Source of the DNA: Copromyces sp. CBS 386.78
Lineage: Eukaryota > Ascomycota > Sordariomycetes > Sordariales > Sordariaceae
Assembly (NCBI GenBank): GCA_030685235.1
Contig: MU839098.1
Coordinates: 434,001 to 498,000 of the forward strand
Direction: 5' to 3'
DNA: 64,000 bases
In this document: positions 57,090-64,000 of the stretch, piece after piece
Numbering within the stretch: the first letter of the stretch is position 1
Layout: every line of letters starts with the position of its first letter
Translations under genes and position numbers: made by a program
Notes under the pieces: model-generated
What the model saw: the letters and a program-made list of their open reading frames with translations, nothing else
What the model was told of the DNA's origin: nothing
Database searches by the model: none

Positions 57090-59888
57090 GGTGACTGATG
57101 GATCCTTTTCTGCCTTTTTGTGTGACCGATAAGGGACCGTGGGTTTAGGTAAGGTAGGATACAGGAAGTAGGGGTGCCGGCTAAAGCGCTATGTGCCAAC
57201 GAGTATATATCCTAAGGTGACAGCAAATCCAATCACCTGAGCGGTCCCTGAATGGACTAAAGAATCCTGCGACGAAAAGGAGAGGTCCAGATGGTTTTGA
57301 GAAGTGGCCTCGGGCAGGTTTAGGTATCGCGATGAGCCATGGGGATGGCGGGGAAGCCAATCACAGACCATACAACCATGCAGCCCAGCTTTTTGCGCTG
57401 GCTGTATGCCATTTGGCAACACTCGATGAGGATGACATAGGTAGTCAGAAACTCATATTACCCGTATACTAGATAAAACCGGGTGAGGCGCCCGGAGAGC
57501 GGTTTGGTAAGAGAACAAGGGAATATCAGCCGAGTGTGTAAATAGTCGAGGCTGGCGTGCCCCTGAACTGGGCTTGATTGTCATGGGCATCCCAGCCTTC
57601 TTCGTGCCAACAACACGCTCCAGAACACCATGTGGTTATCCATCCTCTCTGTTGTCTTCTGGTGAGAACCAATGGACAGGCGATGAGCGCGTACCCGATG
57701 GATCTGTTGTTTCCGAGTGATGGGTAAGGGCGCCAGTTGGCAGCGGTTCATGCGACAAGCTAGCGCTAGCAAAGCAGTAGCAAGCAGATCCAGACAAATC
57801 CAACACTTGTTCTCGTGCGACACGATGGAGCCAGGAGTTGGGGCGCCGGGCTGTAGATTGTCTCATTGGCGGTGGTGGCAACAACAAGTCAACACACTCA
57901 TTGGCGCGGTCAGCAGCAGCTAAGCAACCGAAAGCGGAGTGAGCGGAGCGCAGCGATTTGGTACACGTGTTGAACGCATTCTCGTAGAGGCCGTGGAGAT
58001 GACGGAAGCAAACAGGATCTAGAGGTGAAGAGATGGTGCCGGCAGGTGGTGAGAGGATGGGACTGGTTGTCCAAGAAAAACATGAAACCCGACTTTCTGT
58101 GTTTCGGTGAGATGGTTGAAACATGGAGGCTGACCAATTTAAAGTCCGATCCCAGGTGGATGGCACTTGGGTGTTGGTCGCTTCTGCCGTAGCCAAGTAG
58201 TGGACGGAGTGACGGAGTGGGTGACGGAGGTTGGCTGGGCGGGTGCGGCGACCTTTTTGATCCCGAGTCAGTTGCCCAGGACGTCTCCATCCGGGCACCT
58301 TCGGTTGTCTGCGGTCAAGCCGAAGGGAGGAGTGGGGTCAGGGCAGCACGGTCAACCCCGTCGAGCCGGGCCCCATTACCCCGCGCTCCGCCGTGGACTC
58401 GCTGCCGTGTCAGCCCCGGTGCTCTCACAATGTTTGAAACAGCTGCCGCCGAGCCCGATCGGTCCCGGGACCATCACTGCAAAATCCCGTAACAATAAAA
58501 ACAACCGGCAACCATGGCAACCAATCGGCGGACCTCGCTCCAGGCAACGAGAATGACGGCTTGGATTGTTTCTTGGCCTCTGCCCGGGCTTGGTACATTT
58601 CCTATCTTATCACGAGACTCCACAAGATCCCTCCTCAAGATACCGCGTACCTACGGCTACTCACGGCCCAATTGACGTCAAGGGGTAGACCTAGAGTTCC
58701 GTGCGAGTTTCCGTGCTTGGGAATTTCACCGCAATCTTACACAGCTGTCACAGCATCGGATAGATCAATGGTAATCTGCGCGTTTTGCTCGGTTTTGGTG
58801 ATCTTACGTACCTGGAATGACTCCTTTGTGGTTACGCCATGAGGACACAATTGACCCCTCAGTGATGATGATGGCCTTGGAGATTGAAGGGCGTACCAAT
58901 GTGGAGCCCCGTCCCAGTTTACTTTGCCGGGAGCTGTTTGCAAACTCGGCGGCAAGGGTCCGTTCAAACCTTTTTTTCTCGCTCCCCGACAAACTGGACT
59001 GCGTTTGCCTGCCATAATACATTACAGATACCCAGAGTATGAGACCCTTCATGACTCAACCTCTTCCAATGTCTGAATGTCAGCTAATTTACAGCCTCCG
59101 TACTCGGTGCTCGGAATCTGCATGACGAAGCATGGCAGCGGGCGGCATCGACGACTCGACCCCTCCTGTGTTCCTTTTCCTCGGGTTAGACAATGTGGAC
59201 GAATAACGTGGGAGTCCGGGAGTCACCACGGAAATATCCCCAAAGTGGTTAAAGATAAGATTGTAACTTTTGTAAGCCGCGCATACCTCCGGCATACATG
59301 TCGTCTTTGTCCAAGGCCGCAACAGAGACAACGGCCAATGAAAATTCCATGTTCCAACTTTTTACGTGTGCCGTTCCTTCGAGAATCTTGACTACAGTAC
59401 TTTTCTTTTTACCCGCTTTTCAGATCCCCACCTGACCTCTGTCGGTTTGTCCAAATCTGTTTCGAGCCTGTAACCTCATTGGCCAATTGGTCAGCTGCCC
59501 TGCACAGCAAACATGAAGCTTTCTGTAACTTTACGTGCCAAGCACCCGGCCTGGACAGTGTCAGGGAAGGAAAGAATGACTCTCACTCCCGCCGTCCACG
59601 AGAGCTGAGTGATCCCAGCCTTTGTTATCGGTCCCGTACATACCTACTGTTGTAGCTGGCCCGGGAGCTGGCAGAGGGGTCGACGTGGTAGGACCGAGAC
59701 CCATTTTTAACTCTTTATCTAGATCACCCCGTATACTCGTCTCCATCCGTCTCTTCTGCTGCGTGGTGTTGTCGTCCCTCTCTTTAAAACCCTTCTTCTT
59801 CCCCGTCTCTAATATCTCTCTTTCCTTCTGGACTCTCTCTTCAATACCATCCCATATCCGGTATCACAACACTTAAAATTAATTCAAA
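57090..59888. other. 2.8-kb intergenic region, divergent promoters
   Basis: Promoters of the disordered-protein gene and of the branched-chain aminotransferase. A 220-codon minus frame at 57636-58298 lacks protein features. A minus frame at 59052-58804 ends beside a GTACGT donor at 58812 and reads weakly as a protein, but no partner exon is convincing. Two near-matches to the amino-acid control site TGASTCA lie at 59577..59583 and 59606..59612, each with one mismatch. Confidence 0.4.
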
Positions 59889-61213
59889 ATGGTGTCCCAC
59901 TCCGAGCCCCCCAAGGAGGACCTTGCTGCCGTTGCCCTCGAGCACAAGATCGATGAGGCCAACGCCATCATCAACGGCACCTCCGATACCCCCAAAGCCG
60001 CCGAGCTCGATGCCTCCAAGCTCGTCGTCACCCTCGCCGACCCCAACGCCCGCCAGGTCCCCGATGAGGCCACCGCCAACGCCGGTCTCGAGACCATCTG
60101 CACCGACCACATGGTCACCGTCTCCTGGAACCACCAGTCCGGCTGGGGCGTCCCCGAGCTCAAGCCCTACGGCCCCATCTCCCTCATGCCCACCGCTTCC
60201 GTCCTTCACTACGCCACCGAGTGCTTCGAGGGTCTCAAGGTCTTCCGCGGCTTCGATGGTAAGCTTCGCCTCTTCCGCCCCAACCTGAACGCCAAGCGCC
60301 TACTCATGTCCACCCTCCGCATCTCCCTCCCCGGCTTCGACCCCGTCGAGGTTGAGAAGCTCATCGCCAAGCTCGTCGCCGTCGATGGCGCCAAGTGGCT
60401 CCCCAAGACCCGCCCCGGCTCCTTCCTCTACATCCGCCCCGCTGTCATCGGCACCCAGTCCCAGCTCGGCGTCCAGGCCCCCAAGGAGGCCCTCCTCTTC
60501 ATCACTGTCTCGTTCATGCCTCGCTTGGACAGCCCCGCCGGTGGCATGCGCCTTCACACCAACCCCGAGGATATGGTCCGCGCTTGGGTTGGCGGTTTCG
60601 GCTACGCCAAGGTCGGTGCCAACTATGGTCCTTCCCTCCTCGCCACCAACGAGGCCAAGGCCCGCGGCTTCCACCAGATCCTCTGGCTCTACGGCCAGGA
60701 GGCTTACTGCACTGAGGCCGGTGCTTCCAACTTCTTCATTGTCTGGCGCGCCAAGGAGTCCGAGGGCGGCAAGCTCCAGCTCCTGACTGCTCCTCTCGAC
60801 GACAAGCTCATCCTTGACGGTGTCACCCGCCGCTCCGTCCTCGAGCTCGCCAAGGCCCGCCTTGCTGGGGAGGAGGTCGAGGTTGTCGAGCGCCGCTACA
60901 CCATCGATGAGGTCATCGAGGCTGACAAGGAGGGCCGCATCGTCGAGGCTTTCGCCGCCGGCACTGCTGTATGTTATTGTCTCCCAAAACCCCCATGGTT
61001 GATCTTTCTGTCCAACACGTGTGTACTGACTTTTGCCGTTCACAGTTCTTCATTGCCCCCGTCTCCCAGATCCACCACCGCGGCACCGACGTGCACATCC
61101 CTCTCGGCGAGAACGACTCCGGCGTCTACACCGCCAAGATCAAGTCCTGGATGAAAGACATCATGTACGGCAACGAGCAGCACGAGTGGGGTCTCGTCAT
61201 CAACGAGGAGTAA
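59889..61213 (+). CDS. Branched-chain amino-acid aminotransferase, probably cytosolic
   Basis: Two exons, 59889..60968 and 61046..61213, give 415 residues; intron GTATGT/CACAG. It is a PLP enzyme (fold type IV) transferring the amino group between Leu, Ile or Val and 2-oxoglutarate, the last step of their synthesis and the first of their breakdown. Family blocks: GPISLMPTASVLHYATECFE, GLKVFRGFDGKLRLFRP, the PLP lysine in GGFGYAKVGANYGPSL (Lys 241), EAYCTEAGASNFFIVWR and VTRRSVLELAK. After the splice, AAGTAFFIAPVSQIHHRGTD completes the conserved cofactor-site end. The N-terminus (MVSHSEPPKEDLAAVALEHK) is acidic and not a presequence, so I infer a cytosolic isozyme. Codons are almost all C- or G-ending, the most biased in the window, which indicates high expression. 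Confidence 0.94.
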
Positions 61214-62304
61214 GCCTACCCAGTTAAATACCCAGCGAACTGATACCCCTTGGACACTTGGACCACAACGGACCCTAGCGAGCAAGCGAGTCTTTTCAAC
61301 GCAACCCCCTTTTGGATTCCTGGATTTTCTTTGCTTTTGTTCCCGCCATTTGGATCGTCTGAAAACACTGAGCGTTGCTTTGCTGCTTTCAAGAGTTGGA
61401 AAATGAACAGGATTATTCACACGAAAACAGGGATGAGGCTGCCGCTGGCCAGAAGAGGAAGAGAGAGCAGCATGATGAGGCCAAGCGCGAGTAAATTCGC
61501 CACTTCGGCTTTCATCAACCATCAATCATCAGCTCTTGACAACAAAAAAGGGACGACTACCACCCAGTGGAGGAGGCTCAGAGAACTGAACAACAACACA
61601 AAAAGAAACGTACGGATGACGACGTGTCTGATCTGTATATGATGCTGCCAGGCTGCAGAACGTCACACCAACAAAAGCGGATCTTTTTCATATAAAAGCA
61701 CAAGATCACAAAAGCATGCAGGGAAGAAGAAAAGAGCGGCATATTTGGGCGTTTTGGGTTTCATCAAACATACTACTACTCCCCCGGTCCGGATGAAGGA
61801 GGGGGGGAGGATGTTATGTGTGTGTGTATAGAGATTTCTTCAAGAGCGTCTTTTTAGATGAAGCGTCTGTATACCCGGAAGAAATGAAGAAAAGTTAAAT
61901 CATGTCTGGTTTCCGTCCCATTTGTGATGTGGCCAAGGACCTTTGATATGCAGCGAAGCCAGGTAGGCAGGTAGGCGGGTAATCCTAGGTACTGCCACCG
62001 GGTGAAGAAATGTGAGGTCGGTTTAAGCTCAGTCGAACCTTTACCGAACCTTACAAGTGCTACTAACAACCAGCACCGCCTACACAGACATAAGACGTGG
62101 AACTAACGGAAAATGCAGATAGAGACTCTAACAACGCTGTCTGTGAGAACCTGAAACTCTGTAGACGACGTCTTGGCTCTTTACACGCCCATCTGATATC
62201 AAACGGAAAAAGAAACAAAGAAACCATTCTTCTATATCACTCTACCTCGCTCTCTCTACCTATACCCCTCCACCACCACCACATTTTACCCACGGGCACC
62301 TCCT
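61214..62304. other. Intergenic between convergent aminotransferase and ERV41
   Basis: Long 3' flanks. A/G-rich around 61380-61850, C/T-rich near 62250-62300. No gene seen. Confidence 0.6.
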
Positions 62305-63590
62305 CTACTCATCATGCCCCTCCCCCCCTTTCCCACCACCAAGCATACCCTCACTGGGGCCCCCAGCCCTCCTCCTCCTCTTCCCCCACACGTCCTGACA
62401 CCAATCACTAATCCGATACCCCCAATGTCCCGCCACCAGCGCGCCGCTGATGACATTTACCACCTTGATCAAGAACAACAAGAAAGAATCCCGTTCCTCG
62501 ACAATGTTCAGCAAAATCGGCTCAATGTCGTACTTGACAAAGATGCCGGGGATGATGCGCTCCGTGACTTCTTGGGACTGCTCGGTGACGGCGTACTGGT
62601 TCGTTACGATGGACTGACCACCGGAGACAGAGTAGACGGTGGGCACAACGCTGATGAAGTATTGGAACTTGTGGAAGTTGGCAGTCGCTAGGTTGACGGT
62701 TTGGTCGAGCGGGTTGACGAGCGAGGGGAGGAAGGGGCCGTAGGAGAGCTCGGAGATTATGTGGGAGAAGTTGAATGCTGCTCTGGTCGTTAGTGTTCAG
62801 TGGTACAAAAGGAGGAGACAAAAGAGAAAAGAAAAAGACAAACCAGAATGATCCAAATGCTGTCCAAACTCCATATACCCATGTCCCTTTGCCGTAATAT
62901 GAAAGTCTCCCTGGACTTTATTCAACTCCAAGCTTCCAAAAACCCTGCAACTATCCGGCGTAGCGCCCCACAGCCTCGGCGTCCGCGCCCACTTGGCCCT
63001 CTTGCGTCCCAGCGCAACAATATCATGCACATGTTCCTCCCCAAACCCCTCGTCATGTCCTTGCAAGTAATCCTCCCCCGTAACCACCTTCCCCTGCGCA
63101 TCCCTTCCCAATTTATGAATCCCCTTGTTGTCGACCCAGTGCTGCCACACCGTCGGGTCGCGGTGCAGCTTGGAGGCGGCCAGGATGCGGTCGCCCGCCG
63201 CGTCTTGCACGTTGATGTGAATGTCTTGGCACTTCATCTTGACGACGATGTCGAGGTTGATGTCGAGACTGTGGGACACGCCCTTTTCGACGGCGAAGGT
63301 GTGGGACTCGGAACCGCGCCACCAACGACTGGCTTCGGACCAGAAGAGGATGAAGGCGATTAGGGTCACGAAGACGGTCCATTTACCGCCGGCGGTGGTG
63401 CGGGTTACGTATTGGGGTTTTGATTTGGCTGTGTAGTGGTTAGCATGGGAAGAAGGTGGGAAAGTTGGGGAGGAGGGGTGGTAAATAGAGAGGGAGACGT
63501 ACGGAAAGCGTCAAAGGCGCTGACTATACTCCCCTTGGCGCCAAAGGCGTCGTCGTCTAGTTGACGCTTCTCGTCGTTGTAGCCGTTCAT
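62305..63590 (-). CDS. ERV41: ERV41/ERGIC2-family COPII vesicle protein
   Basis: Three exons on the minus strand, 63590..63503, 63428..62844 and 62777..62305, give 381 residues. Erv41 pairs with Erv46 and cycles between ER and Golgi, retrieving escaped ER proteins. The order is typical: short cytosolic N-terminus (KGSIVSAFDAFPKSK, rebuilt across the first intron), first membrane span WTVFVTLIAFILFWSEAS, a large lumenal domain (FAVEKGVSHSLDINLDIVVK, MKCQDIHINVQDAAGDRILA, SCRVFGSLELNKVQGDFHIT, then across the second intron AFNFSHIISELSYGPFLPSL), and a second span FLLFLIKVVNVISGALVAG before a basic cytosolic tail WGKRRRRAGG. The start 63590 is the first ATG in frame. The third exon's acceptor is GAGCAG with a CACTAACG branch site. 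Neighbour on the right is a possible divergent gene 157 bp away. Confidence 0.92.
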
Positions 63591-63746
63591 TTTGAGTGTT
63601 TCCTGATTGGCAACGTATGCTGGGTTGTAGTCCAGAAGCTGGCTGCGATTCAGCAATCCGTCCCGGTGTCGTTGGTCCCCCTTCTTCCCCCTCTGCCACT
63701 TGTCAAGGCGTCAACCAAATCCGTTTCTCTAGTATTCCTTTCCAAG

Positions 63747-63929
63747 ATGTCTGAACTTCAGCTACCGCAAGCGAATGTCGTCGTCGAGAGATGGTGGGCA
63801 GTTCCGGAAGGACAGAGGCTACGCAGCAGGTATTCCTCGGGGGAAATTGCGAATGCGCCCAAGCTAATTCGTTATCCGGTTCGCGAGGTTCGGTTCGGTT
63901 CGGTGTTGAACTGGAGAGGTCCCCCGTGA
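63747..63929 (+). CDS. Possible gene start at the window edge, unknown product
   Basis: An ATG in good context (CCAAGATGT), divergent from ERV41. The first 28 residues (MSELQLPQANVVVERWWAVP...) look plausible. A GTATTC donor at 63830 may end exon 1, with the rest outside the window. Read straight through, the frame stops after 60 codons. It is not possible to say which from this sequence. Confidence 0.3.
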   Translation: MSELQLPQANVVVERWWAVPEGQRLRSRYSSGEIANAPKLIRYPVREVRFGSVLNWRGPP

Positions 63930-64000
63930 GAGATGAAGATTCAAACTACTATACCAAACATCCAAAGAAACAAAAGAACAGGTTCTAGAAAACGGGGCGG

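Noticed and set aside
57636..58298. 220-codon minus-strand frame
   Set aside because: No domain, no splice support, Ser/Pro/His/Arg composition like random open sequence.
59577..59612. Amino-acid control (CPC1/Gcn4-type) sites upstream of the aminotransferase, and at 9883 upstream of homoserine kinase
   Set aside because: Each differs by one base from TGASTCA; one-mismatch heptamers are expected by chance at this density.
60300..61043. 247-codon minus-strand frame
   Set aside because: Antisense shadow of the strongly biased branched-chain aminotransferase gene.

Overview
The window is nuclear DNA of a filamentous ascomycete, most likely a Sordariomycete of the Neurospora/Sordaria type. The evidence is short introns (about 45-130 nt) with GTRNGT donors, CTRAC-like branch sites and YAG acceptors; roughly one gene per 3-4 kb; C-ending codons in highly expressed genes; long Ser/Pro/Ala/Gln-rich low-complexity proteins; and fungus-specific families (HET domain, DUF7924-like). 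I saw no bacterial operons, CRISPR arrays, tRNA or rRNA genes, and no intact transposon. Exon borders were placed by hand from splice motifs and reading-frame continuity. Family names come from recognising the protein sequence, not from a search.

Layout. 0-10 kb: a Cut8/STS1 nuclear-proteasome tether, RAD52, a small mitochondrial inner-membrane protein followed by a (GTT)28 microsatellite, and homoserine kinase. 10-24 kb: a long disordered protein, the pseudokinase CEX1/SCYL1, and mitochondrial aconitase, which converges with CEX1, then the TOR-complex WD40 subunit LST8. 24-32 kb is gene-poor: one small Cys-rich protein plus several weak spliced candidates and short tandem repeats. 31.8-36.3 kb is the most accessory-looking part: a DUF7924-like protein with a PD...ExK nuclease-type signature, divergent from a HET-domain (heterokaryon-incompatibility type) protein. 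36.7-40.6 kb: a nuclear coiled-coil protein with a canonical PCNA-binding (PIP) box, and a mitochondrial protein. 40.6-45 kb is AT-richer and poorly coding, but hides a four-exon small gene.

45-64 kb: RAE1/GLE2 mRNA-export WD40 protein, ethanolamine-phosphate cytidylyltransferase (ECT1), a conserved Ser-rich fungal protein, an open frame broken by one amber codon, a 779-aa disordered protein, branched-chain aminotransferase, and the COPII cargo-cycling protein ERV41, with a possible gene start at the right edge.

The genes are mostly independent housekeeping functions: DNA repair, proteasome localisation, threonine and branched-chain amino-acid metabolism, the TCA cycle, TOR signalling, tRNA/mRNA export, phospholipid synthesis and the early secretory pathway. 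There is no metabolite gene cluster. The most unusual unit is the divergent HET / PD-(D/E)XK-like pair. The gene-poor blocks at 24-32 and 41-45 kb contain canonical introns without convincing proteins and deserve RNA evidence.
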